From JAICKM01 sp050998805 (GTDB taxonomy: Bacteria > Chloroflexota > Chloroflexia > QHBQ01 > JAICKM01): DNA of 64,000 nucleotides. The position numbers and the translations under genes were made by a program. This document shows positions 22,535-30,517 of this stretch, piece by piece. Positions within the stretch are counted from its first letter, which is position 1. Every line of letters starts with the position of its first letter. The stretch spans positions 65,019 through 129,018 of the forward strand of contig JBPCPV010000031.1 in assembly GCA_050998805.1 (NCBI GenBank), in the 5' to 3' direction. Below the pieces are notes generated by a model. It was not told the DNA's origin. It did no database searches and was given only the letters and a program-made list of their open reading frames with translations.

Positions 22535-25500
22535 TTACGGCGTGGATGCGCCGCCGCAAGTCGTCGCGGGGTTGGTGATGGACAGGTAGACGATCTTGGC
22601 GATCTGCCCCCTTATCGCGTTGTTGTAGGGTCGGAACGTGTGGTCCGAATACCCGCTGATCACACCGTGGCATACAGCCGTCTCAATCACGGTGTAGAAC
22701 GTTGAGTTCGGCGGCACATCGGTGAAAGTCGGCGTCGTCGGGTTGTAGAGTGCCCAGCCTGCCGCGATCACATCGATCTTGGCGAGTTGGCCGCGTGTCA
22801 CGTAGTTGTACGGTAGGAAGTACGGGCGGTTCCGGCTGTCGCAAGGACCAGCCGGTGCCATACCGCAGTTGTAGCCGCTCACGATGTTGTCTGCCGCCGC
22901 CGTCTCTATCACCGAGAAGAAGGGGTTGGCAGGGGTCACATCGGTGAACGTGTAGGCCCCACCGGTCGGGGTCGTGATCGCCTTCTGGAAGCCGAAGACC
23001 ACGATCTTGACCATCTGGGAGCGAGTCGTGTTGGTGTACGGCCTGAACGTGCCGTCGTTGTAGCCGCTGACGATGCCATGACAGTAGAGGTACTGCACCG
23101 GCGTGTAGAAGTAGTCGCTCATATGCACGTCAGAGAAGTTGATCGTGCAAGCTGTCACTGTCGCCGTAGCGACCGGACGCACCGTCGCTGTGGCGGTGTC
23201 GAACGGAGCTACCGTCGGTGTGTTGGTCGCGACGGGCGGTATAGTCGGTGTACCGGTTGCGATGGGCGGTATAGTCGGTGTATCGGTTGCGATGGGCGGT
23301 ATAGTCGGTGTATCAGTCACGACGGGCGGAGTAGTCGGTGTATTGGTCGCAACGGGCACCGTAGTAGCTGTCGCTGTTGGGCACGGCGGCAGGGTGAAGT
23401 CGAACTCCTTGCCGGCCGTCAGGATGTTTGTGTTACATGAGGCTTGGGTAAAGGCACTCATGTCCTTCTCCACGCCGATTGTCGCGTTGATACCTCCGGT
23501 GCCGACATTGGTTCCATAGACGATGCTGAAGCCGGTGGACCCCTCATGGAACACTAGCTCGAAGTTGATGTTCGAGTTGTTTCGGAGCACCATGGCCCGC
23601 CATTCTACGTAGTAAGTCCGGTTGGGGGCGATACCTGTCACGTTCGTGAAGACGCCCTGGCCCGCACCGCTGGTGATCAGGTCATCCCAGTAGCCGCTGA
23701 TCGTATAGCTGAAGATCGGCACCGGCAAGCAAGCGCTGCCGAAGGCCGAGTCGCTGCTGTTGAACTCCAAGTTGCCGTTCGAGCTGACGAACGCCGTGTT
23801 GAAACTGCGGTCGTAGAGGTTGATCGTGAACGGCGTCGTGATGTAGGTGGTGCAGTCGTCGCAGTGGTTGGTGATGTCTAAGATACCCGGCACGAGCGTG
23901 CCGGTCGTGGTTATCACAGTGTAGTTCGCGCAGACGGAAGGCACCGGTATCGGCGTGCTGCTCGCAGTAGCCGTGGGCGTGGAGGTCGGCGGCGTGCCGG
24001 TCGCGGTCGGCGTGGGTGTAGTCGCCCCGCAGCTCGGGAACTTGAACCTGCCGATGCGGGTGTCCCATGAGGAAGCGCTGGTGGCCTGGTAGTACTCCTG
24101 GGTGAACCAGAAGGTGCAGTCGTCGCTAGGGTCCACAGTCATATCGCTGTAGTCACCCCAGCGCCCGCTCGTGCTGAGTTGTGAGCCGGCGCCGGCGATC
24201 AGTGTCGTCTCGCCCTGGCCGAGGATGCCCGGCGGGTCAGTCGCCAAGCGCCCCGCATAGCGGATCTCGGGGTGCATTGTCGTGCTCGATGTGCTGTAGC
24301 CGACAGCTATATTGCTGTCTCGGTCCATAGCGATGCTGCCCATCCATCGGCTGGAGGAGTCGGGCGCATACGTGCCCTGCTGGAAGATCGAGGGGTTAGT
24401 GTCGGGGTTGCGGATTTCGTACCACCGAATCCCTGACTGGTTGTTTCCCACGTTCACCGACTCGTTTGCCACGAGCGCATCATGGTCGCCGAAGTTGCGG
24501 TACGCCAGCCGGTTCATAAGGTGGTCGTAGAGGCTGTCTAAATATGCATTGGGCGAGACGCCGAGCTGCGGGATGCAGTTGCGCGAGCCGTTGCAGAGGT
24601 TCGGGTTCCAGGGTATCGCGGCCAGGTTGGTCGGGCCGATAAACATCGAGTTCGCGGGGTTGATGAAGTCAACATGGAACTTCCAGAGGTGGAGCAGGGT
24701 GCTGTTGCCCGATGCACTCATGAAAGGCGCAGGCGCACCGGCCGCAGGCAGTGTCGAACCGTCAACATCGGCAGGCAGCAGGTCGGCGTAGTAGTTGCCG
24801 GGGTTGATGAGTTGGAGAGTGGCCGACAGGCCGGAGAGCATCCGCGTGCGGTCCATTGCGCCGGCGATCGGGTTGAAGCTGCCGCCGCCGCCGAAGACGT
24901 TAGCCGTGAAGTAGTAGGCATCCGGCCATACGCCCATCTTCGGGTAGTCGTACAGGTCAGTGTTGCTCTCGATGAACGCATACCGATAGTAGGCCCCCGT
25001 CGGATCGCCGGTCTGGGACACGGCGACGCACTGGTTATAGGGAGCACTCGACGTGAATTGCGCGATTACCCAGCGATCCGCTATCGGGTCGTAGTTCACG
25101 GTCGGGTCGCCGTCGTTGTGCGTCTGGCACGCGCCCCCAAAGCCGCTGAAGATGGTGTTGACGGGTCGCGCGCTCTGAATCACCGTGCCGTTCTTATCCC
25201 AGATCTCGAAGGCCGTGTTCACGGTCTGGACATAATTGTTCGGGCCGACATCGCCGTTCGTATCCGGCGGCAGGCAGCCGCAGCCCGAAGTCGTCGCGTC
25301 AACGCCCTCGAAGGTCAGGCTCGGCGTCGGCATGGCTATCGCGCCGAAGAACCGCTGCACTATCGTGTCGTTTACCTGCTTGCCCGACAGCGGTAGCGGA
25401 TTGCGGTTCTCTGGTGCCTCGGTGCGCGGCTGCACCGCAGCCGGCGGGATGTCCCGCAGGGGCGGCGATAGGTCGTGGTGGCTTTCCTGGACGACTGTTA

Positions 25501-25708
25501 CGCCGTTCGCCAGGTGCTTGATCGTGCCTTCGGGAAGCTGCGACCCCGCATTATCGAACGAAGCGATGCTGCCGGCCGGCGCGCTTATCGCCAGGCTCTT
25601 GGCCTGTGTGGCGGCTGCGGGCGCAGCCAGCCGCGTTGCGTTTGCCGCGATCCCGCCGGCGAGCAGGAGGGCCATCGTGGCAAACAAATACAACCAACGT
25701 CTGTTCAT
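22535..25708 (-). CDS. large secreted protein with three SLH domains
   Basis: 1057 residues. ATG 25708 (MNRRWLYLFATMALLLAGG) begins a signal peptide and follows AGGAAAGGAAG; an earlier in-frame start lacks this. The N-terminal ~550 residues contain PPDTNGDVGPNNYVQTVN and repeated Asp/Tyr-rich blocks, resembling exported bacterial beta-propeller-like proteins of unknown function. A Thr/Pro linker and a beta domain (FVSSNGNLEFNS) follow, then a repetitive linker of ten-residue units (TPTIPPIATD). Three SLH domains at the end (FTDV ... IVSGYNDGTFRPY) would bind cell-wall or S-layer polymer. A consensus promoter lies upstream. Confidence 0.85.
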   Translation of the reverse strand: MNRRWLYLFATMALLLAGGIAANATRLAAPAAATQAKSLAISAPAGSIASFDNAGSQLPEGTIKHLANGVTVVQESHHDLSPPLRDIPPAAVQPRTEAPENRNPLPLSGKQVNDTIVQRFFGAIAMPTPSLTFEGVDATTSGCGCLPPDTNGDVGPNNYVQTVNTAFEIWDKNGTVIQSARPVNTIFSGFGGACQTHNDGDPTVNYDPIADRWVIAQFTSSAPYNQCVAVSQTGDPTGAYYRYAFIESNTDLYDYPKMGVWPDAYYFTANVFGGGGSFNPIAGAMDRTRMLSGLSATLQLINPGNYYADLLPADVDGSTLPAAGAPAPFMSASGNSTLLHLWKFHVDFINPANSMFIGPTNLAAIPWNPNLCNGSRNCIPQLGVSPNAYLDSLYDHLMNRLAYRNFGDHDALVANESVNVGNNQSGIRWYEIRNPDTNPSIFQQGTYAPDSSSRWMGSIAMDRDSNIAVGYSTSSTTMHPEIRYAGRLATDPPGILGQGETTLIAGAGSQLSTSGRWGDYSDMTVDPSDDCTFWFTQEYYQATSASSWDTRIGRFKFPSCGATTPTPTATGTPPTSTPTATASSTPIPVPSVCANYTVITTTGTLVPGILDITNHCDDCTTYITTPFTINLYDRSFNTAFVSSNGNLEFNSSDSAFGSACLPVPIFSYTISGYWDDLITSGAGQGVFTNVTGIAPNRTYYVEWRAMVLRNNSNINFELVFHEGSTGFSIVYGTNVGTGGINATIGVEKDMSAFTQASCNTNILTAGKEFDFTLPPCPTATATTVPVATNTPTTPPVVTDTPTIPPIATDTPTIPPIATGTPTIPPVATNTPTVAPFDTATATVRPVATATVTACTINFSDVHMSDYFYTPVQYLYCHGIVSGYNDGTFRPYTNTTRSQMVKIVVFGFQKAITTPTGGAYTFTDVTPANPFFSVIETAAADNIVSGYNCGMAPAGPCDSRNRPYFLPYNYVTRGQLAKIDVIAAGWALYNPTTPTFTDVPPNSTFYTVIETAVCHGVISGYSDHTFRPYNNAIRGQIAKIVYLSITNPATTCGGASTP
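23200..23365. repeat. 30-bp coding tandem repeat in the SLH-protein gene
   Basis: About five units of 30 bases, each containing GGCGGTATAGTCGGTGT or a close variant, encode the ten-residue Thr/Pro linker units. Confidence 0.8.
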
Positions 25709-25812
25709 GTTTCTTCCTTTCCTATGTGATATGTGGAGCGAGGAATCTACCATGCCCTGCTCCGTCCGTGGACCATGGCGCGCAGGTCGGTCGTGCGCGC
25801 CAACTGTGATAT

Positions 25813-25841
25813 ATTATAACCCCGACATGGCTATGTGTCAA
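25813..25841 (-). promoter_or_regulatory. promoter of the SLH-protein gene
   Basis: On the minus strand TTGACA (25836-25841), 17 bp, TATAAT (25813-25818): an exact consensus match. It overlaps the 3' end of the lipoate-ligase-like gene and would give a leader of about 98 bases. Confidence 0.8.
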
Positions 25842-26637
25842 ACAAAAGCGGGCGGCCGTCAGCTGTCAACGCGCGCTCGAAGGCTGCGATTATGGCTCCA
25901 GTAGGCGGCAGCGCCGGTAAGAGTTCGTCGAGGCCGACCGCCCGGGCGCGCAACAGCCTATCGAGCCGCTCCCGATCTATGGAGCGGACCGCGAGCAGCT
26001 CGGCGAGCAAGCCCGCGCGAAAGGTCAATGGCAGGCCCGCCTGCAAGAGAACGCCGCCCCGACGCCGCACCTGCGATAGACCCACCAGCTTGCGCGCCCC
26101 CACCGCCGTTTCGTATGGAGAGAGCGACCCAAAGCAGGCCAGCCGCACAAGGTCTTCGTCGCTTATCTCCCCCTCCGGCAGGCGGCGTAGCGGGCGGTAG
26201 GGCGGCGCGGAGCGGACCTCTGCGATAGACACCAGCCGTGCGCCTATGACGCCGAGCGCGGATAGCGCGGCCAGCCACGTCTGTCCCAGCCAACGGTACG
26301 TCTCGGTAACGTCAGCTGGCGCGAGTGGGTGTCCGTGCGGCAGCGCAATGTCGAGGCTTAGGAAGTCAGGCCCCACCAACACCCCGGTGCCGCCCGACCT
26401 CCTCTGCAACACCGGGATGCTCCGCGCCTTGCAGGCGTCTCTATTGATCAGTTCCGGCGGCTGAAACACTCCCAGGATCAGCGCCCGGCTGCGCGCCGAA
26501 TACCATCGCATCGCCGGCCGCGCCGCCCCCTCAGCGAGCATCCCTACCGACCGCTCGATCTGCGCCGCCGCGTCGTTTACTTCGAGCACCTGCCGGTGCC
26601 GGAGGTCAGCAGTAAGTGGCCAAGGGTCGGTGGTCAT
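25831..26637 (-). CDS. lipoate--protein ligase A family protein
   Basis: 268 residues of the BPL/LplA/LipM fold. Key blocks are RRSGGTGVLVGPDFLSLDIA (substrate loop) and the Lys-containing ARKLVGLSQVRR. These enzymes transfer lipoate or octanoate to lipoyl domains; which reaction applies cannot be told. The start (MTTDPWPLTADL) has no clear ribosome-binding site. It is downstream of the PIG-L gene with a 45-base gap and probably shares its transcript. Confidence 0.85.
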   Translation of the reverse strand: MTTDPWPLTADLRHRQVLEVNDAAAQIERSVGMLAEGAARPAMRWYSARSRALILGVFQPPELINRDACKARSIPVLQRRSGGTGVLVGPDFLSLDIALPHGHPLAPADVTETYRWLGQTWLAALSALGVIGARLVSIAEVRSAPPYRPLRRLPEGEISDEDLVRLACFGSLSPYETAVGARKLVGLSQVRRRGGVLLQAGLPLTFRAGLLAELLAVRSIDRERLDRLLRARAVGLDELLPALPPTGAIIAAFERALTADGRPLLFDT

Positions 26638-26682
26638 GTAGCCATTTTAGTCTATCGCGCGCTCCCATTCAACCACACCGGT

Positions 26683-27393
26683 TCAGCCGAGGTCGAGAAC
26701 GACGAAGGCTTCGGCCAGGGTCAATCCCACCGGCGCGCCGATGGTCGCAGCGCGCTCATGCCAGCTTGTCTCCAGCGCTCCAGGGTCTGGAGTCTGGCTG
26801 GCATGGGCCAGTCGCGCCGCGATCTTGCGCTCCCACCCCGCCCTGATGTCTACGTAGCTGTCGGGCTTACTGCTCGCGAATAGCCAGATCTGGCGCACCG
26901 CACACGGCCGTAGCCCCGCGGCCTCCTGTTCGGGGAACGCCAGCCGGTCCCGCGCAAGCGGGTAGACCGCGTCCAGAGCCGCCCGCCCCACCACTCGGTG
27001 GTCACGGTGGGCCAGGTACGGCGGCCAGGGGTGTTCCGGGTCGTGGGTGAACACCACGGCAGGTTGCCGGCGGCGGATCTCGGCGACCAGGGTGGCCCGC
27101 AGCGCGCGAGTGTCTTCCACCTCGCCATCGGCCTCCCGCAGGAAGACGACCTCTGCCAATCCCAAGCGGCGCGCTGCTTCTTGTGCCTCGGCTTCCCGTT
27201 CGGCAGCAACCGACGCGGCTGTCGCCTCCGGGTCGGCGCTGCCCTTGTCGCCGGAGGTCACCAAAACCAGCGCCACATCCGCGCCCGCGTCAATCGCGCG
27301 CACGAGCGTGCCAGCGCACCAGCTTTCGACATCGTCCGGGTGGGCGGCAATCACCAAAATCGGCCCTGCGCCCGGCGGTTCGATCTGCGACAT
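26683..27393 (-). CDS. PIG-L family deacetylase
   Basis: 236 residues. The metal-binding motif AHPDDVESWCAGTL near the N terminus and a later HRDHR are diagnostic of the PIG-L/LmbE/BshB superfamily, which removes N-acetyl groups from amino sugars and their conjugates with zinc. ATG 27393 (MSQIEPPGAG) follows AGAGGA; the longer upstream frame crosses its own promoter and is rejected. Divergent from the nickel/cobalt permease gene, sharing a promoter region. The exact substrate is unknown. Confidence 0.9.
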   Translation of the reverse strand: MSQIEPPGAGPILVIAAHPDDVESWCAGTLVRAIDAGADVALVLVTSGDKGSADPEATAASVAAEREAEAQEAARRLGLAEVVFLREADGEVEDTRALRATLVAEIRRRQPAVVFTHDPEHPWPPYLAHRDHRVVGRAALDAVYPLARDRLAFPEQEAAGLRPCAVRQIWLFASSKPDSYVDIRAGWERKIAARLAHASQTPDPGALETSWHERAATIGAPVGLTLAEAFVVLDLG

Positions 27394-27448
27394 CGCAAGT
27401 CCTCTGCAGCAGACGCGCCCCACTCGCGGCGCATCCAATAACGTCTGC

Positions 27449-27477
27449 ATTTTACTCCCTCTTGCAATTAGTTGCAA
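27449..27477 (-). promoter_or_regulatory. promoter of the PIG-L gene
   Basis: On the minus strand TTGCAA (27472-27477), 17 bp, TAAAAT (27449-27454). Its -35 lies within the spacer of the opposite promoter, and vice versa. Confidence 0.65.
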
Positions 27478-27490
27478 TAGCATGTATAAT
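27462..27490 (+). promoter_or_regulatory. promoter of the nickel/cobalt permease-fur operon with Nur/Fur-like box
   Basis: TTGCAA (27462-27467), 17 bp, TATAAT (27485-27490). The two TTGCAA hexamers at 27462 and 27472 form TTGCAA-N4-TTGCAA, close to the Nur box reported for Streptomyces (TTGCAA-N5-TTGCAA). As the operon encodes a metal permease and a Fur-family protein, autoregulation by metal is plausible. TTGCAA is also a common -35 in this window, so the resemblance could be fortuitous. Confidence 0.65.
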
Positions 27491-27503
27491 GTCTTTGCTC
27501 TAT

Positions 27504-27519
27504 TGCGGCAGCTGCCGCA
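27504..27519 (+). other. 16-bp palindrome in the permease leader
   Basis: TGCGGCAGCTGCCGCA is a perfect palindrome beginning about 7 bases after the predicted transcription start. It may be a second operator or a leader hairpin. Confidence 0.5.
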
Positions 27520-27566
27520 TGTAGCGCTCCTGCTGAATCCGTTATCACGAGAGGAGACTTGGTGTC

Positions 27567-28625
27567 ATGCGTGGACTGATCGCCCGCATCTTCAACGACC
27601 AATCACAAGAGATCCGCGGCAAAATCGCCAGCATGTACACACTGCTGCTGATCATCAACGTCACCCTCTGGGCGCTCACGTTGCTGGTCTCCACCCAGTA
27701 CGCGGTCGTGCTCGGCACCGCGCTCCTCGCCTTCTCGTTCGGCCTCCGCCACGGCGTAGACGCCGACCACATCGCAGCCATAGACAACGTGACCCGCAAA
27801 CTGATGCAGGACGGCAAGCGCCCAGTCGCCGTCGGTTTCTTCTTCTCCCTGGGCCACTCCACCGTCGTCGTGCTGCTCAGTATATTGGTCGCAATCGCGG
27901 CGGCCTTCGTACAAAGCAACCTCCCCCAGTGGAAGGAGACCGGCACCATCGTCGGCACCTTCATCTCCGGTGCCTTCCTGTATGTCATCGGTTTCATCAA
28001 CCTGCTCGTGCTGCTGGACATTTACCGCATGTTCCGCCGGGTCACCACGGGGGGTGCCTACTCCGAAGAGACGCTGGAGACCTTCCTGGCTAACCGCGGC
28101 ATGATGAACCGCTTCTTCGGCCCGATCGTGCGCCAGATCGACCGCAGTTGGAAGATGTACCCGCTCGGCTTCTTGTTCGGCCTCGGCTTCGACACCGCGA
28201 GCGAGGTGGCGCTGCTCGGTATCTCAGCAGCCGCCGGCGGTGCCGGTATGCCGCTCTGGATCGTAATACTCTTCCCGCTGCTCTTCGCCGCCGGCATGAG
28301 CCTGGTGGATACCACCGACTCGATCATGATGCTCGGCGCATATGGCTGGGCGTTCGTCAAGCCGGTACGCAAGCTCTACTACAACATGATCATCACCTTC
28401 GTCTCGGTGCTCATCGCCGTGGTGATCGGCACCGTCGAGTTCCTGAGCATCATCGCCAGCCAGTTCAAGCTGACCGGCGACTTCTGGGCTTTGGTCAGCA
28501 ACCTCGATTTTGGCACCATCGGCGTGCTGATCATCGGCATCTTCATTCTAGCTTGGGTTGGCTCGACGGTGATTTACAGGGTCAAGAACTACGACGCCAT
28601 CGAGGCGTCGACCGAGCAGGTTTAA
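27567..28625 (+). CDS. NiCoT-family nickel/cobalt transporter (HoxN/NixA type)
   Basis: 352 residues, about eight transmembrane segments. The NiCoT signatures are present: RHGVDADHIAAIDN, SLGHSTVV, LGFDTASEVALLG and GMSLVDTTDSI; the His and Asp residues in them bind the metal. It imports Ni2+ and/or Co2+ through the membrane. ATG 27567 follows GAGGAGA. A Fur-family gene starts 17 bases after its stop. Confidence 0.95.
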   Translation: MRGLIARIFNDQSQEIRGKIASMYTLLLIINVTLWALTLLVSTQYAVVLGTALLAFSFGLRHGVDADHIAAIDNVTRKLMQDGKRPVAVGFFFSLGHSTVVVLLSILVAIAAAFVQSNLPQWKETGTIVGTFISGAFLYVIGFINLLVLLDIYRMFRRVTTGGAYSEETLETFLANRGMMNRFFGPIVRQIDRSWKMYPLGFLFGLGFDTASEVALLGISAAAGGAGMPLWIVILFPLLFAAGMSLVDTTDSIMMLGAYGWAFVKPVRKLYYNMIITFVSVLIAVVIGTVEFLSIIASQFKLTGDFWALVSNLDFGTIGVLIIGIFILAWVGSTVIYRVKNYDAIEASTEQV

Positions 28626-28641
28626 GGAAACGGAGGCCCGA

Positions 28642-29079
28642 ATGGTCGAAGATCGCCTGACCGAATATAGCGCGAAGCTCGTCGCCAGCGGGGTGCGACT
28701 CACCCCACAGAGGTTCATGGTGCTCGAGGTGCTCGCCGCCAACCCCGGCCACATCACCGCAGACCGCGTGCTCGCCAGCGTCCAGCGCCGCTATGCCCAC
28801 GTCAACAAGACCACCGTCTATCGCACACTCGACCTTCTGACCGAGCTAGGCATGGTGGCCCAAACCGAGATGGGCGGCAACCAGGCCGAATACGAACTCC
28901 TCGAGCGCCCGCACCACCACCTGATCTGCAAAAAGTGCGGCATGGAGTTAGAACTCCCCGATTCGACGCTCAACCCGCTCCGCAGGCTCATCGAAGCCGA
29001 ACACGGCTTCGTGCCTTCCTTCGACCACTTCGCCCTCTTCGGCATCTGCCGAGATTGCCGCCAACCCGGGGAGACCTGA
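28642..29079 (+). CDS. Fur-family metalloregulator
   Basis: 145 residues. The N-terminal winged helix contains RLTPQRFMVLEVL and HVNKTTVYRTLDLLTELGMV; the C-terminal dimer/metal domain has HHHLICKKCG and CRDC, the structural zinc CXXC pairs. Cotranscribed with a nickel/cobalt permease, so a nickel- or cobalt-responsive role (Nur-like) is the best inference; Fur or Zur are alternatives that sequence alone does not exclude. It probably binds the TTGCAA-N4-TTGCAA element upstream of the permease. GGAGGC precedes the start. Confidence 0.93.
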   Translation: MVEDRLTEYSAKLVASGVRLTPQRFMVLEVLAANPGHITADRVLASVQRRYAHVNKTTVYRTLDLLTELGMVAQTEMGGNQAEYELLERPHHHLICKKCGMELELPDSTLNPLRRLIEAEHGFVPSFDHFALFGICRDCRQPGET

Positions 29080-29170
29080 GTCGGTCACGCTCCCTCCGTC
29101 CCGCCGTCCCCGCCGACTGGCCTGGGCCGCGCTCCTCGCGCTCGCGACCCTACTGCTCGCCGGCGGACTG

Positions 29171-30517
29171 GTGTTGGCCCTGCGTCCTGGGTTGCCCTCC
29201 CGCCCCGCCCCCGCCATCTCCGCGAGCTTCACATCAACCCCACCCACTGACTCTGTCGAAGCCGCCGCGCCTATCCGCCTCGACGTGATGCTCGACCTGC
29301 GCGAGCCTGCCGGCAGCGGGCCGCGCCCCAGCCCCTACGTTGATGTGCAGCTCCGCGACGCCAACGGCCGCCCCGCCCCCACCGGCGGCGCGCAGAACAC
29401 CCCCCAGCCGTTGCACATCACCGAAACCGCCACACACTGGGCCGCTGAGATGAGCGCCCCCACCTCCCCTGGGGCCTACCATGTACACCTCTTCGTCCGC
29501 GGCACCGGCGGTCCGGACGCCGAGTACGACCTGCCCGCGCCCGTGCTCACCGTCGTGCCGCAGGTGGATTACAACGGCGGCCTCGTCTACAGCCGCAACG
29601 GCAACCTCTGGCGCACCGACACCAACGGCCTCCACACCCACCTCATCACCTTCTACAATGGTGATGGCCGCGCCGACGGCCCCGCGTGGTCACCCGACGG
29701 CCTACACATCGCCTTCACCCGCACACTGCCTGCCGAGGCCAGCCAGATCCCCGACAGCGAACTCTGGGAGAGCGACCCCTCCGGCGCGCAGCCCCATCCC
29801 CTCGTCACACGCCGCGCCGACGAAGACCTCGCCTCTCCCGCCTTCGCCCCCGACGCCGCCCTCCTCTTCACCTCCGACCGCACGATAGACCCAGCGACCG
29901 GCTCGACCCCGACTCTCGACCGGCTGACCGCAGCTGACGAGTCGTGGCGCATCGCCCGCCAGGACGCATCCGGCGCGCGCACCACGCTCGTCCAATCCGG
30001 GCAGATGCCCGACATGGCCCACGACGGGCGGTTGCTCGCCTACATAGGCGCGCCCGACGCCCTCGCCGAAAGCGAAACCTTGCCGACCCATACCCTGATG
30101 CTCGCTGACGGCGGCGGCTCGGCCCCCCGCGTCCTCGTCCCCGGCGACAGCTTCCAGGATGTTTTCGCCCCCCACATCTCGCCCGACGGTGCCGCCGTCG
30201 CCTTCGCGGCAGTAAATCGCCTCGACGTGCCCGATGGCCTCAACCTGCTCCAAATACTCGGCCTCGACGCTCTCCCTGCGCGCGCCAACGGTCTGCCCTG
30301 GGACATCTACCTGGTGCCGAGCGCCGGCGGCACCCCGGCCCGCATCACCCACCTGAACGCCGACCTGCCCTTCCCCGCATGGTCGCCCGACGGCAAGACG
30401 CTCGCAATTCTCGACGAAAAGGGCCTCTTCCTGCTCGATATGTCCCACCCGACTGCCCCCTTGCGCCAGATCGGCCCTGGCTCGAGCCACGGCCAGCTCG
30501 CCTGGTCCCGCCGATAA
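29171..30517 (+). CDS. TolB/PD40-type beta-propeller protein with N-terminal anchor
   Basis: 448 residues from GTG 29171, the first normal in-frame start. However, the same frame upstream encodes a clear signal-anchor (RRLAWAALLALATLLLAGG, from about 29102) following a GGGGAG site at 29068-29073, so the true start is probably near 29084, where the codon is GTC, not GTG. The N-terminal domain resembles a YtkA/FixH-type beta sandwich; the rest has WSPDGLHIAFTR and ISPDGAAVAFA propeller blades. Exported, function unknown. The stop directly abuts the next gene (TAAATG). Confidence 0.75.
   Translation: MLALRPGLPSRPAPAISASFTSTPPTDSVEAAAPIRLDVMLDLREPAGSGPRPSPYVDVQLRDANGRPAPTGGAQNTPQPLHITETATHWAAEMSAPTSPGAYHVHLFVRGTGGPDAEYDLPAPVLTVVPQVDYNGGLVYSRNGNLWRTDTNGLHTHLITFYNGDGRADGPAWSPDGLHIAFTRTLPAEASQIPDSELWESDPSGAQPHPLVTRRADEDLASPAFAPDAALLFTSDRTIDPATGSTPTLDRLTAADESWRIARQDASGARTTLVQSGQMPDMAHDGRLLAYIGAPDALAESETLPTHTLMLADGGGSAPRVLVPGDSFQDVFAPHISPDGAAVAFAAVNRLDVPDGLNLLQILGLDALPARANGLPWDIYLVPSAGGTPARITHLNADLPFPAWSPDGKTLAILDEKGLFLLDMSHPTAPLRQIGPGSSHGQLAWSRR

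Noticed and set aside
27504..27519. riboswitch ahead of the nickel/cobalt permease
   Set aside because: The leader is only about 70 bases with one simple palindrome; no cobalamin or NiCo riboswitch pattern is seen.
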